Numbered from the stretch's first letter, positions 1-10,850 are shown. The stretch is 20,112 nucleotides of DNA from Silene noctiflora (GCA_009801015.1 VHZZ01009977.1:6287-26398); one strand, 5' to 3'. Notes: generated by a model not told the origin, from the letters alone. Numbers and translations: made by a program.

Positions 1-107
1 TTTTTTTTTTATCATATCAAAATATAATGACGTGAAATATGAAAAATTAATAAGGTGTTAATTTAGCATAATTAAGTAATACAAAAAAAAAAAAAAATCT
101 ATAAATA

Positions 108-135
108 CCGCGCATTTACGCGGGATCTAAACTAG
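108..135 (+). mobile_element. Helitron-like 3' terminus (body off the left edge)
   Basis: A GC-rich hairpin (stem CCGCG at 108-112 and CGCGG at 119-123, six-base loop) stands out in AT-rich DNA. CTAG follows at 132-135, ending 12 bases after the stem. A short hairpin 10-12 bases before a terminal CTRR is the known 3' signature of plant Helitrons. The base after CTAG is C and not the expected T, so the host junction may have mutated. The element body would lie to the left, outside the window. Confidence 0.45.
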
Positions 136-275
136 CTTATCAATAACAAGAGGTTTTTTAGACAAAAAGTTACTGCTCCGTAATATACTTAGGAAAAGTC
201 AAACTAACACACAGCTATTAGAGTTATAATTAGGGCCTAGACATCTTATACCATAATTTATGATTTACTTCTATA

Positions 276-1822
276 CTAGTTTTAGGCCCGTGCAACAAAA
301 TTACACGGGTTAATTTTATAATTTTAATAGCCATGTAGGTCGGTGCCTATAATAAGGGTTCAACCCCCATCAGTTTAAAACCGCTTTCGTAAATTCTGTT
401 TACTATTTAGTATTTTAAAGTGTCTTGAGCAATAGAGATAATATGAATCTTTATACAACATTAGATAGTTTCATAATTCATGAACAATCTAGAATTACAA
501 CAAAGGTGTTAATTTATGTGTTATTAAATTTCATTCAATAAAAGTGTTTGATATATTTAATGCAAACAACAATAATACAAATAAAAAAATTACTAACAAA
601 AATACTTAAAATAAATTACAGCGAATAAATTAATTAATAGTAATACTAAACTAAACTACCCATTTACATGTTTAATAGTATTATCAGTCCATTTTAAGAA
701 AAAACGTCTATTTACCAATTTACCATTTTATGAGCAAAGTCCAACTGCCCAACTCACCATTTTAATTTAACGTTAAATTGATAACCTAATAGCATTCTCA
801 TACCATAAGCTAAGGAGCCCCAAATTTATTTCTTACTTCATATCTCATTAGTTTTCTAATTCAACTTTCCTACTCTTACAACTCCGCCGCACACCTCCGA
901 CACCCTCCTCATCTCACCAACACCTTTCATAAAAAAAACCCTCACCAACTCCGTCATCACACTCATTAAAAATCAACACTTTCAAATATTTCCAACTTCA
1001 TAAATATTCATCCCTTTTTTGATGGGTGATTAAGGACTGTCTTTTATTAAGCTTTTTTCCTTGTCGTTTTGTATTATTATATGAATTTAATTTTGTTTAA
1101 TACTTTTTTTAAGGTTGTCAATAATTTATACTGATGTAATTACTTTTTAATAATTTTATTTAAGAGATATATTCTTGGTTTTACAGTAGCTAATTTAATA
1201 ATTTTATTATTATTAAAAAATGATTTGTTTTAATATTTTTTATTCCTTTAAAATGGCGTGGTAATTATATTTGTTGTGATATTAATGATTTTTTTTAGTT
1301 TTATCCAACTGCAACAAATCACAGCATTAATTTAAATTTTATAATTTTTACCGACTGATTTAGGCAATGTTTTCTATAAAAAAAAAATTATTTTTCCAAA
1401 TTTTAAAGAAATCAGATAATTTCCCAAAATAATCTATTAAATTAATTTTTCACCATATTAACTAAATATTAGTTATTAATTTTTTTTTTTTTGTGTACTC
1501 CATAAATTATATAACTAATGTTTTTTATTTAATCATTTTCCTTACATTATCCAAGATCTTGGTTTTTTTACTATAATTTTTACTTAGTATATGAACTTAT
1601 ATATTTAGTTATTTGTATACTTTTCATTTTATTGATGAAAATAAACATAGGTAGATATTTATTGATGTAAATTGTAAACTTTGAATGGAATAAGAAAGAA
1701 GGAGAGAGGATAATTAATTGGTCCAATAATGGTGGAGACCTTTTGTTTTTTCATTCCCTAAAGGCTAAAGTATAAGGGCCAATAAGAAGCCTCTAAATGT
1801 TTCAGCTTTTATAGTATAGAGA
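276..1822 (-). mobile_element. Non-autonomous Helitron, apparently with both ends
   Basis: On the minus strand the 3' end is CTAG (276-279), preceded by a hairpin with arms at 287-295 and 301-309 (one mismatch), 11 bases from the terminus. The minus-strand 5' end at 1822 begins TCTCTATACTATAAAAGC, close to the TC-initial 5' ends I know from plant Helitrons. The flanking bases are A at 275 and T at 1823, which fits insertion between A and T without target duplication. The 1547-bp body is AT-rich, has no ORF of note and no Rep/helicase coding, and holds a C-rich patch at about 880-960. It would have been moved in trans by an autonomous relative. Family assignment is by terminal motifs only. Confidence 0.6.
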
Positions 1823-3660
1823 TGATAAAAGCAAACCCTCTAATCCGATAAGTTATACCAAAACAGTCTACGTGATGGCTAAAGTTGACCTATTCATATG
1901 ATATGCATAATCAAAATCTATTGTTTACTTGAAAACTAAACGTAGAGACTAATTTGAGACGAAATATTCGGTGCCCATCTAAAAAAATGAAAACTTAAAT
2001 CAAATTTTGAATTCTTTTCGATTTCATATTCTTTAATCTTTATAACATTACTTATTTGTTGTTACTGAAAATTTTCGCGCTTTTAATTATAAATTCTGAT
2101 TCCGTCGTCGAGAATGTTAAGAGGTTCCATGTTATTTTTTGTGTTACTAATTACAAAGCAACCTTGGGAACTAAATGATAATGCTAGTTTTGTGACATAT
2201 AGACTTATACGGAGTATAATAATAGTTTGGCTACATTTCTAATAATTTATAAATATCCAAGACTTTTTCAAGACGGTCTACTCTATATGAGATAAGGCTC
2301 TTTATTTTCTTGAATTTTTTTTATGTAAGATAGGAATTGTAATTTAGAATATTAGTGGGTTTGGTGCCACGTTGCCTTTCATCCTTCTTCTAAAATATAT
2401 ACATAATACTTTTTCTGTCTCGGTTATTTGTTGTTCTATTTTAGGTTGGGGTGTCTTAGTCAGTTGTTGTACTTTCTATTTTAAGAATGAACTGATAAGC
2501 AATTTGATCTTTACTCCCAATTTGCTATACTTGTATTTAATAATTGGTTTTTTCCTCTTTCTTTAGTATTTGTGTCAAAATCAAAGGATAACAATTAACC
2601 GAAAAGAATGGAATATACATTAACATGCACGACCTATGACAATTGACAAAGGATCAAAATCTGGAATTGCACAAACCGCCAGGACAAATTTCATACGTCA
2701 TAAACATTTAACTATAAGACTGATGTAGTTGCATAGTCAATTTATTGCAATTACGAAGTAATTTTTTCTAAGACGGTTTTACATTATTATTGTATATAGC
2801 AGGTTCATTGTATAAGGAAACTTAATAGAATTACTCATCAGATTGCTTAGTTTGCAATGTGAAAAGCAAGTCTAATCTTACTGTAAAAAAAAAAAACTTA
2901 CCGTACAATTTATAAAGAACCCGACTCATAATGTTAAAATTACTCCTGTCTTAATGGTATTATGCTTTGGAGTTTGGAGTATTTTACAATATATTTATAC
3001 AGCAGCACCTTACACAAGTATTATGCTTTGGAGTTTTGGAGTATTACATTTTGAACCTCATTTATTAGGAGTAACAAGTACAAGCCTATTGCCCTATTGT
3101 AACATATAATGACCTTACAAAAAATCATTATCTAGTCTATACACTCTACAAAACTTTTAGAGTTTGATTATTACAAATCTTTTAGAAGATGATAGCTCCA
3201 CAAAATCCCGGGTTTTTGGTTGAATGAAGTTGAGTTAAACTGAATTAAGTTTGAATTGAATAGATGTTTGTTGAGATGAATAGAACTGAAATAAGCTGAA
3301 CTTAACTAAACGGAAGTGAGTTAAAATGAGAGTTGAAATTCAGCGAAAAAAAAACAAGGCCAAGCTATTTTTACATTGTCGCTTTATAAATTGTACTTAC
3401 AATTTCTTTTTTTTGGTTGTTTTAATTCTATTTCTTTTGATTTCGATAAAAGGCGTGCTAATGCAATTGCTTATAACGATATCTTTTCCGATTTTATATC
3501 GAAATTTACTAAATTAATAATGAACTTTCCTCCTAAAATAATGAAATGGGACAAACACTTAATTGCTTCTACCAAAACCTGCACATTTTGGGATCTCAAT
3601 TTGTTAAAGGATACCCCACTTCTCCCACCCCAAAATTTAAAGACAATCTCTCCTTTTCTC
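1823..3660. other. AT-rich intergenic spacer
   Basis: I find no supportable gene here. The ORF at 2372-2566 has no recognisable domain and looks like chance. The motif AAGACGGTYT occurs near 2270 and 2768 and again near 13975, so it is a dispersed repeat. Positions 3220-3330 are a low-complexity run of GAATTGAA/GAACTGAA-like words. A short direct repeat is listed separately. Confidence 0.5.
2957..3046. repeat. Short direct repeat, period 61 bp
   Basis: The word GTATTATGCTTTGGAGT begins at 2957 and again at 3018. In both places it is followed by a TTGGAGTATT-like tail with a one-base length difference. It looks like a local tandem duplication of about 61 bp whose middle has diverged. Confidence 0.6.
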
Positions 3661-3669
3661 CACCCAAAT

Positions 3670-3677
3670 TATAAAAA
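3670..3677 (+). promoter_or_regulatory. Possible TATA box of the kinase gene
   Basis: TATAAAAA lies in a CT-rich stretch about 295 bp before the kinase start codon. The following C/A-rich, G-poor sequence is typical of a plant 5' leader. The distance would imply a leader of roughly 260 nt. This is inferred from composition only; no transcript evidence is available. Confidence 0.3.
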
Positions 3678-3791
3678 TTCAAACCCTTTATTTCACTACA
3701 AATCACCACCAAAAATTTTCCTTCCATCAAAATCCCAATCAAAAACCACAACTTCCTTCACCAGTCAACAACATCAAACCTCTAAAACCCG

Positions 3792-3922
3792 ATATCTCGC
3801 CTCTATTTTACTTATCACGCCCCTAAAAAATTACCGAACTCAACCTCTATTCCTCTAACCCCATTATAGCCAAAACCTTTTGTATATCTCGCCTCTATTT
3901 TACTTATCCCGCCCCTAAAAAT
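3792..3922 (+). repeat. Direct repeat in the kinase 5' leader, period 92 bp
   Basis: A 38-bp word beginning ATATCTCGCCTCTATTTTAC occurs at 3792-3829 and again at 3884-3921, with a single A/C difference. It lies in the presumed leader or proximal promoter, and the second copy ends about 50 bp before the start codon. The near identity of the copies points to a recent tandem duplication. Confidence 0.8.
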
Positions 3923-3971
3923 TCCGAAATCATAAAACCCACATCGATTCTCCCAAAAAGATTTGATCTTG

Positions 3972-5420
3972 ATGGGATACCTCTCTTGCAAAGCTCAATC
4001 ATCAATAGAAACCTCAAATTCACACAACCCATCTCCAACAAGATTAAAAAAACAAAACCCAAGTAAAAATTCTCATGAAAAACACAAAAAGATTCAAACT
4101 TTTAATTATAATGATCTTGAATTAGCTACAAATCACTTTTCTGATCAAAAATTACTTGGTAGAGGAAGCCATGGACTTGTTTATAAAGCTCTTTTACCTT
4201 CTGGTCAAATTGTTGCTGTTAAAAAACCCTCTAGAAAACAATCAAATTCATCAAATTTGTCAAATTCTGATGAATTTGATAATGAGATTCTCATTTTATC
4301 CCATATTAAAAGCCCTAGATTTGTTAATTTAGTTGGTTATACTAATGCTAATGTTGATGATAATCAAGGTGTTAGAAATGATAGGTTGCTTGTTGTTGAA
4401 TTTATGTGTAATGGTACTTTATATGATAATTTGCATAAAATTAGCGATTTTAATAAATTACCCAATTGGGGTAGAAGGATTAGATTAGCCCTTCAAATCG
4501 CGAAAGCGGTTGAAACCCTACATTCCCAATTCCCTCCAGTAATTCACAGAGACATAAAATCGGCGAATGTGTTACTTGATAAGCATTGTAATGCTAGATT
4601 AGGTGATTTTGGTCTCGCATTGAGATGCAATGTGGGTGATTTTAAGCTTTTGTCTACGCCTCCGGCGGGTACAATTGGGTATCTAGACCCTGGTTATGTG
4701 ACTCCTGATAATTTGAGTACTAAAACTGATGTTTTTAGTTTTGGGATTTTGTTGTTGGAGATTATTAGTGGTAGGAAAGCGATTGATATCGGGTTTTCTC
4801 CACCTTCTATTGTGGATTGGGCTATTCCTTTAGTTAGAAAAGGGAAACTTTTAGGGATATATGATCCTAGGATTGCTCCTCCTAAGGATCCTATGGTTAG
4901 GAAGCAATTGGCTATTATTGCGGCGAAATGTGTGAGGTGTAATAAGGAGAGGAGGCCGTCGATGATGGAAGTTGTTGAGGCTCTTGATAGGTTGAGTAAG
5001 TTGGTGCCTTTGCATTCTTGGAATGGGTTGACTAATCCTTGTTTGATGGTTGAGAATGTTGGGCATCCTGTTGGGTTGGGGAATGGTAATTTGAGTTCGC
5101 GGCTGAGAGGGTTTGAATGTGGGAATTTAGATGATGTTGGCGGGGGGAAGTTTGCATTGCCTTTGAAGAACCCGAGAAGGGTTTATTCGGATTTGGGGTT
5201 TAGGAATAATTTGATGGATTTGATGGCTGAGCCAGATTTGGATTCCGAGTATGGTGGTGAGGATGAGGTTGATCGTGGTAATGCTTCACGGATTGTGAGT
5301 GAAAGATATGGTGATAAAGGCAGGACTATATCAAGTTCTCGCTTAGGCGATGGTGGTGGAAATCTTGTTCAACTTCGGAAGAGTATATTGGAACATAAAA
5401 GATCACAAATCAGTCAGTGA
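3972..5420 (+). CDS. Receptor-like cytoplasmic Ser/Thr protein kinase, probably N-acylated
   Basis: An intronless 482-residue protein kinase. I start it at the ATG at 3972; the open frame runs upstream only through a TTG codon, and this ATG gives MGYLSC, a classic N-myristoylation Gly2 with a neighbouring palmitoylatable Cys6. There is no signal peptide or membrane helix, so the protein is probably tethered to the inner face of the plasma membrane. After a basic linker the kinase domain spans about residues 57-340: GRGSHG loop 63-68, catalytic Lys84, alpha-C Glu105, HRDIKSAN with Asp194, DFG 212-214, TPPAGTIGYLDPGY activation segment, Asp253, Arg328. All catalytic residues are intact, and the HRD Arg marks an RD kinase. 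The C-terminal 140 residues are Gly/Asn/Ser-rich. It resembles the Arabidopsis At3g51990/At5g51770-type kinases from memory; substrate unknown. Confidence 0.93.
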   Translation: MGYLSCKAQSSIETSNSHNPSPTRLKKQNPSKNSHEKHKKIQTFNYNDLELATNHFSDQKLLGRGSHGLVYKALLPSGQIVAVKKPSRKQSNSSNLSNSDEFDNEILILSHIKSPRFVNLVGYTNANVDDNQGVRNDRLLVVEFMCNGTLYDNLHKISDFNKLPNWGRRIRLALQIAKAVETLHSQFPPVIHRDIKSANVLLDKHCNARLGDFGLALRCNVGDFKLLSTPPAGTIGYLDPGYVTPDNLSTKTDVFSFGILLLEIISGRKAIDIGFSPPSIVDWAIPLVRKGKLLGIYDPRIAPPKDPMVRKQLAIIAAKCVRCNKERRPSMMEVVEALDRLSKLVPLHSWNGLTNPCLMVENVGHPVGLGNGNLSSRLRGFECGNLDDVGGGKFALPLKNPRRVYSDLGFRNNLMDLMAEPDLDSEYGGEDEVDRGNASRIVSERYGDKGRTISSSRLGDGGGNLVQLRKSILEHKRSQISQ

Positions 5421-6505
5421 ACTGATACTGGATATGCTTCCTTGGCCGAGTCATGGAGTGTCGAGACTTCAATCTCAAGCGATGTTTGGATGGAAGCGTA
5501 AAAGAGTAAGCTCTTAATTTTATACAGGCTCATGTATGTTCTGTAGATTATTTGCTGTTGAATTGTTTGTGTTTTCATAAGCTGTTATTTGTTCATTTTC
5601 ACTTAAGACAACATGTTCATTGAGATCATGATAGATTTAGCTTTGTTTTTCGACAAGAAGTGGAAAATCCTAAACTTAAGGATCCACAATTGAGCTGTGA
5701 GCTGTTGTATAGTCTGTAACACTTTTTGCCAAATTGAATATCCAATGATCTTGGTACTATAAAGTGTATAATTTGTAAGCTTTCAGTGTTTTGTAGCGCG
5801 AATCGTGCTGTTTTTACGCCTTTCTGGCCTTATTAACTAGGAGTATATGAAATATGATACTTCCTTTTGTGTATGTGACTCAATTAAACCATCATGGAGT
5901 TTCGCGGTGAATGCTAGAAGAAAGAAGGGAATAGGCATCGACCATTTTAGGTGTCAAGGCACGCCGCACGGTGATAAGACTGTCGGAAATTGTCTCATTG
6001 CATCTTGTTGCCCATTGCATCGATTTAGGATCTCAGTCAGGGGAACTGAAATGAGCATATGCAGCGACTGCTAGTATTAGTATTGGCATAGAGTTCATAC
6101 ACAAATTCTATGTTGTTTTCAGACGACCTTACTATCGTAATTTCATTTATTCATACGATAAGTTTATTCGTGTGAATGAACATGTCTAATGCACCGAAAT
6201 AGTTATATGGTTTTCTCGAAAATTATTAGTTCCATTTGGCTGTAGATAGTAATCATGGAGCCAGCATAGAATCAATGGAGTATGTCTATAGCAAGAAGCA
6301 CTATATTTATTTATTTGGTCCTAAAAGAAAACTGCCCATCATATAAAGAGAGCATATATTCATCTTCCATGTACTTCAATCAAGGCTTTACAGCTCATGG
6401 CTCTCATTAGTCACATGCTTTTTTTTACTCGTGAATCTGTGTTGTTATGTCAACTTTCTTTGGTTTTTAATACGGGCATATCCGTCTTAAGATTGAAACG
6501 GGTTA
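5421..6505. other. Kinase 3' flank and spacer
   Basis: The first few hundred bases are T-rich and probably hold the kinase 3' UTR and polyadenylation site. I cannot fix the site. An ORF at 5847-6074 is Cys-rich but has no recognisable domain and no splice partner, so I do not call it a gene. Confidence 0.5.
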
Positions 6506-6510
6506 AATAG

Positions 6511-6600
6511 TCCCAGTGCTGGATCTAGGGGGGCTAGTAGGGGAGCAAGCCCTCGCTGACGGTTGGAAATTACAAATTTTTTAGTTAAAATTTTCCAAAT
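6511..6600 (+). repeat. Dispersed repeat end, AGTGCTGGATCTAGGGGGGC type
   Basis: The sequence from about 6511 matches, in reverse complement, the segment at about 15188-15256. Shared parts are an AGTGsTGGAkCTA-like start, then GGGGCTAG, then a TTTTAGTTAAAATTTTC-like tail. Such CAGTGGCGGAGC-type termini are frequent ends of plant DNA-transposon relics. The family is not assigned. Confidence 0.45.
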
Positions 6601-6978
6601 TTTTCCGAGGTTCTCTTAGACCATTACCCTTTTGCCCCGCTGTTAAAAACCAATTCAATTGATTGTTCTCTGAATATGGCAAAAACATAATCATCAAGAG
6701 TACAATTAGAAGAGGTAACTTTAGCATGATTGATGGAATAAAATAAGTTGCATGCCTAAAATTTGTGAAAAATCCAATGAGAACAAGGTCAAAAAGCATT
6801 CAGTTTACTATTTTTGTCCTTACTTTATATGGCTTTTACTGCTTAACCTCTTCTTCCTAAAGCATTAAGTCACACTGTTTTTGTCTTAATTATTGGAAGC
6901 ACTTGTAAAGTCTTTGTGGAATAAATGGATAACAATGTCTGCTTATTAAAAAACATTTCACATTCATGGATATTTTGT

Positions 6979-7075
6979 AGATGCGATATAGTTTAGTCGA
7001 TAAAGTAATAAGATGTGATACTTATAATAATCTGATTCGAGTCTCGTCACCATCATATACATCTTTTTTTTTTTT
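6979..7075 (+). mobile_element. tRNA-derived SINE, plus strand
   Basis: An internal Pol III promoter is visible. The A box TAGTTTAGTCG at 6989-6999 fits TRGYNNARNNG fully, and the B box GATTCGAGTC is at 7034-7043, 34 bases downstream as in tRNA genes. A homopolymer T run at 7064-7075 would be the 3' tail. No acceptor-stem pairing or CCA end is seen, so it is a retroposon head and not a tRNA gene. Target-site duplications are not clear. The T run may be shared with the next, opposite-strand element. Confidence 0.6.
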
Positions 7076-7165
7076 GGTTTAAAGGGAGCCACAAAGGCGA
7101 TTTTGATGCTAACGGAATTTGAACGCAGATCATGAGAGCCTTTTGGTGCTATTTACCAAGAAAAA
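7064..7165 (-). mobile_element. SINE, minus strand, poly(A)-tailed
   Basis: Read on the minus strand there is an A-box-like TGGTAAATAGC near 7160. The B box GCGTTCAAATTCC follows at 7114-7126, and the end is GGCTCCCTTTAAACC running into a poly(A) tract at 7064-7075. The 3' end resembles that of the SINE at 14691-14799 (GCGCTCATTTGAACC plus poly(A)), suggesting one family. It abuts the preceding plus-strand SINE tail to tail. Confidence 0.5.
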
Positions 7166-7189
7166 AACTATATTCTGAGTATATTTTAT

Positions 7190-7214
7190 ATGCTGACGGG
7201 ATTTGAACGCAAAT
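7190..7214 (-). repeat. Second SINE B-box fragment
   Basis: ATGCTGACGGGATTTGAACGC at 7190-7210 repeats ATGCTAACGGAATTTGAACGC at 7106-7126 with two changes, 84 bp apart and in the same orientation. On the minus strand it reads as a B box, GCGTTCAAATCCC. It is probably a truncated second copy of the same SINE family. Confidence 0.45.
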
Positions 7215-7259
7215 TATAATTGTATTCATATTCTCTTAACTTCGTTAGTTCTTCGTAAG

Positions 7260-8381
7260 AACTTTACCGTGTATAAGTGTATTACTAACATATTAGTTAT
7301 GGAAAAAAGAAGTAATGCTAACCAAAACACATGTTAGAAAATCCGAAAAAAAAAAAACTACTCCTTTCTTTGTTTAAAATTGAAATGTCATGAGCAACAC
7401 ATGACAAATTTGAATCAGAATTTGTTACAAATGTAAGATCTTTGATTTGCTAACTGCACATTCTGAGCTCTATTGAATTTTCATCAACTTCTCAACTACT
7501 ACAATTATTTTAACATTTAATTGTTATATTACTGCTGTTCATCACATGATGTGTACTAATTTCTACTTGGTACATTATTTTATGATGGTAGGTATTTGAG
7601 ATTATTATTTTGAAATGTCCAAGCTCAGCTACTTATTTATATTTATTTGAGTCATTAATTAATTTCAGGAAATTATTAGGCAACAATCAATGAATAATAA
7701 ATGTAATAATGAGGAGACCCTAATGGATTAAATGTGTTGTTGGTAGGGTGTTCATGACTACACTAAAAGCCCAAATCTTGGTGGGTTTTAGGTCCAAGTT
7801 GATATTGGACTCTTGTTTGGGCTTCGGATCTGTTTCCCTTGCAGGTTAATGAGATGGTGTAGCCAGGTGATGCCAAGTCTCGATAGTCGATACAACTTAT
7901 GTCTTATGTAGAGTGTATCGAAATCTATTTCATATTTGATGGATCCTACATTATATATGTGAGAGGGTGATATTAAGACTCAGTACCATTTCTGGTGGGT
8001 CTTTGTCGAAATGTTAATGGCTTTCTTTTACTAACAAAACAAGTTTCTGCTTAATAAATGTTTCATGTGCTGTATGCTTGTATTACCTTCAGTTAAGCTG
8101 ATAGCTGCACCATAATCTACATGTCAACTTGAATGTGTACATTAAGTAAAGTCAATCAATTTGCTTAAAAATGGCAGTTTTCAATGCAGAAAATTCACCA
8201 ATTGTCCATTATTATGAATATTATAATGTTAGAAACAGCATAGTTGACATGTGCATCTAGGATCAAGCTGAAACTCTTCTAAATCTTTAGATTTGTTTGA
8301 TTAATGATCATATAGTTAAAGTTGACTTAAAGAGTTTAAGTACTGAAGCATTGCTAATGGATTAATTGGTGTAAATAAGAA
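7260..8381. other. Spacer and GDSL-gene 5' flank
   Basis: AT-rich DNA with no supportable gene. A W-box-like TTGACT lies at 8322-8327, about 55 bp before the GDSL start codon. No convincing TATA box is seen at a usual distance, so the transcription start is unknown. Confidence 0.4.
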
Positions 8382-9988
8382 ATGGGTGAAAAATGTGCAA
8401 GGAATGTGTTTTTGTTCGGGTTTCTGTTACTACTACTTCCCGTGTTGACTGTGTCTCACTCAAAGTGTGTGCTCTTCAACTTTGGTGACTCAAACTCGGA
8501 TACAGGTGCTCTTATGGCTGGACTTGGACTCTACCTTGGTCCACCGTCTGGTCAACAGTTCTTCCACAAGACTACTGGACGCTTCTGCAATGGCCGTCTC
8601 TACATTGATTTCATTTGTGTGTACCTTGTTTATGTTACGCCATTACTGATATGTCGTAATATACATGATTATATGACATCAGTGGCGGCAAGTTTATGTA
8701 CTGACCATCTGTTTTGTAGGCCAGAGTTTGAAGATTGATCTTCTAAGTCCATACCTAGAATCTTCGGGTTCAGATTATAGGCATGGTGTGAACTTTGCTG
8801 TGTCGGGTGCCTCTACAGAAGTTAGTCTATGGATCCCCTTCTCAATATCAGTTCAGGCGGGACAGTTTGCTCATTTCCAGAATCGAACCAGAGAGCTCAG
8901 ACCACGAGGTTCTTTCTTTTTGTTCATGTTTTATACATGTGCTTGGAAAATTGGTTTACTAGAAATATATGTCGATAGGTTATCTGGTATTACTCAATGT
9001 TACAGGCAAGGGATCAATGATAAGCGAAAAGGAGTTCAAAAACGCTGTATACTCGATTGACATTGGTCAGAACGACATTAATCTTGCTCTTGTCTCCAAC
9101 TCAAGCTATCAACAAGTTGTTGATAAGATCCCGGCTATTATCAACAGGATTGAAATTGGTATCAAGGTGATTCTCTTCTTGCATTGTACGTATTTACCGC
9201 GTTTTCTGAATCAAAAACCATAACATGACCTCAGTACCTCACGCTTAGGCCACCGGCTTTGCTAAAAAGGCTAGGCTTTTAAATTGATATACTCCTGTCA
9301 TAAGCCTATTAATTTGGAGAATAACATTATATTATGTCCTGTCCGATTCCAATTATATAAGCAGCCTCTTAAAAGTGTAGGCGCTTTATGGAGTGGGTGC
9401 GAGAAAGTTTTGGATGTACAACTTGGGGCCGATAGGCTGCTTGCCACAAACTTTAGCCTTACGTAAGAAAGTGGACAGTGAAGTTGATGAATTGGGTTGT
9501 CTGGCACTGTATAACAACGCCGCAAAAGCATTCAATAAGGGATTGATAGGCCTCTCTGACAAACTCAGATCCGAACTCCAGAATGCTACTGTCGTGCTTA
9601 CTGATATGTACTCGATGAAATATGATCTCTTTGCCAATCCCGGCAAATATGGTGAGTTCTACCCAACCTTAATCATACCTGTGGCATTCTGACTATTGAC
9701 AAATTCTTACGTTGAATCACTCAATCTTTGTGATGAAATGCAGGGTTTGAGAAGCCGCTAATGGCATGCTGCGGCACAGGGGGGCCTCCATATAACTATG
9801 TCGACAAAAAGACGTGTGGTGAACCGACAGCAAGTGCTTGCATTGATCCCTCTCGTTCTGTGTCCTGGGACGGCGTTCATTATACTGAAGCTGCCAATGC
9901 TGTCATTGCTTCCAAGATATTATCCGGCAAATATTCAACACCATCCATTAAGCTGAAAAGCTTCTGCAAACAAGATAAAAGTATCTAG
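8382..9988 (+). CDS. GDSL esterase/lipase, five exons
   Basis: Exons are 8382-8616, 8720-8908, 9006-9166, 9381-9651 and 9744-9988. All junctions are GT-AG, phases agree, and the joined frame is 366 residues plus stop, the usual family length. Residues 1-26 form a signal peptide with a Leu-rich core, implying secretion to the apoplast. SGNH blocks are all present: GDSNSDTG with nucleophile Ser37, Gly108 in [13 protein letters not shown] 162-165 with Asn164, and the block V pair Asp328/His331 in WDGVHYTE. Paired cysteines (294, 295, 310, 318) suit an extracellular fold. The GDSNSDTG form and IDF(I/L)CQSL place it near the Arabidopsis At3g62280/At1g09390-like clade, from memory. The family hydrolyses acyl or acetyl esters; the substrate here cannot be told. 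The catalytic set is complete and I see no sign of decay. Confidence 0.93.
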
Positions 9989-10760
9989 TAGAGCCTCTAG
10001 ATTACTACTCAGGAAAGCATTTGGTGTCCATGTAGCTAGCTCAACATCTGCTGCACTGTTTCTTCATTATCCATGATTTATACTACTGTTTTAGGCAGGA
10101 ACTCATCATAGAATACAGACCCATATTACCGTTTTAGTCACTCTTTAAGTCTTAACCATTGTATTAAATCCAGGCAACACATGTTGCGAGTCGAGAGGCA
10201 CAGCCAGAAATAAAATTAATAACTAATTTTTTTCTCCTTGTTTAATATCTTTGCTAAGACTTTATATTGAAAGATTTTCGAACCGTTGACATTGATAATT
10301 TTAACTAATTTTTTTTTTTTTGGATTTGAAGGAGCAAGGGCTACTTATTGCTACAAGCATTTTAAAAATTTATCAATTGTATTGATGAAATAACTTATGA
10401 TTAGTCGTTGATGACTGATTTTACGGTGTAGATGAAAATCAATTTTTAATATCAAAACTCTCGTTAAAAGGGGAAAAAAAACTTTATTTACTAGTTAAGA
10501 CATGAGAAAAAAGTATAACATACCGAGTATTAAGTAAGAAGAAATGACAATGCCAAAAGAAAAAAGAAAATCGGTTTAGACAATTTTGATAATTTCATAA
10601 GTATTTTATTTCAATTTAAACAAATATTCACCCTTGTATAATCCGAGTCATTGACTTAATATAAATCATTTGTAATTTGCAATTCACTCAAGAGTTTACC
10701 CAATACACACCTGATAGAAACTTGACCGTAAAAAATCGGAACTTTTTATCATACAATGGT
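9989..10760. other. Spacer between GDSL and PPR genes
   Basis: The first part is probably GDSL 3' UTR. The stretch 10190-10345, read on the minus strand, starts GTAGCCCTTGCTCC and contains AAAAATTAGTTAAAATT. It resembles the repeat ends at 6511 and 15188 and may be a third relic of that family. The rest is AT-rich with no gene. Confidence 0.4.
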
Positions 10761-10765
10761 CTATA

Positions 10766-10850
10766 TGGGCCTATGACCAAATTGATTTACCACATTTTAT
10801 GATCCAATTCCTCAAATCAATTACTACTCCTAAATCTCCCCTAAACCCTA
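10766..10850 (+). promoter_or_regulatory. Site II element and telo box upstream of the PPR gene
   Basis: TGGGCCT at 10766-10772 is a site II element (TGGGCY, bound by TCP factors). AAACCCTA at 10843-10850 is a telo box within a CT-rich initiator-like stretch that runs to about 10870. The pair is known to be common in plant promoters of nuclear genes for mitochondrial and translation proteins. The start codon lies 62 bp after the telo box, so transcription probably begins close to it. Function here is inferred from motif and position. Confidence 0.5.

Noticed and set aside
2372-2566. Hydrophobic 64-residue ORF
   Set aside because: Phe/Leu/Ile richness is what T-rich spacer yields by chance. 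It has no neighbours, homologous motif or promoter.
3376-3858. 160-residue ORF upstream of the kinase
   Set aside because: Its composition follows the C/A-rich, G-poor leader, it has no domain, and it includes the 92-bp repeat. It is a leader or promoter shadow.
3948-3958. USE-like ACCCACATCG just before the kinase start
   Set aside because: No TATA lies 33 bp downstream; the coding region begins there. Chance match.
3963-3971. Upstream TTG codon as start of the kinase frame
   Set aside because: Plant nuclear genes rarely start at TTG, and the ATG at 3972 gives the conserved acylation sequence MGYLSC.
5847-6074. Cys-rich 75-residue ORF after the kinase
   Set aside because: The cysteine spacing fits no defensin, LTP or zinc finger I know, and there is no signal peptide.
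6979-7075. Functional tRNA gene
   Set aside because: A and B boxes are present but there is no acceptor or anticodon stem pairing. A SINE head explains it better.
8382-9988. Reading the GDSL pieces as a broken pseudogene
   Set aside because: All four gaps have good GT-AG ends with matching phases, and the joined protein carries every catalytic block.
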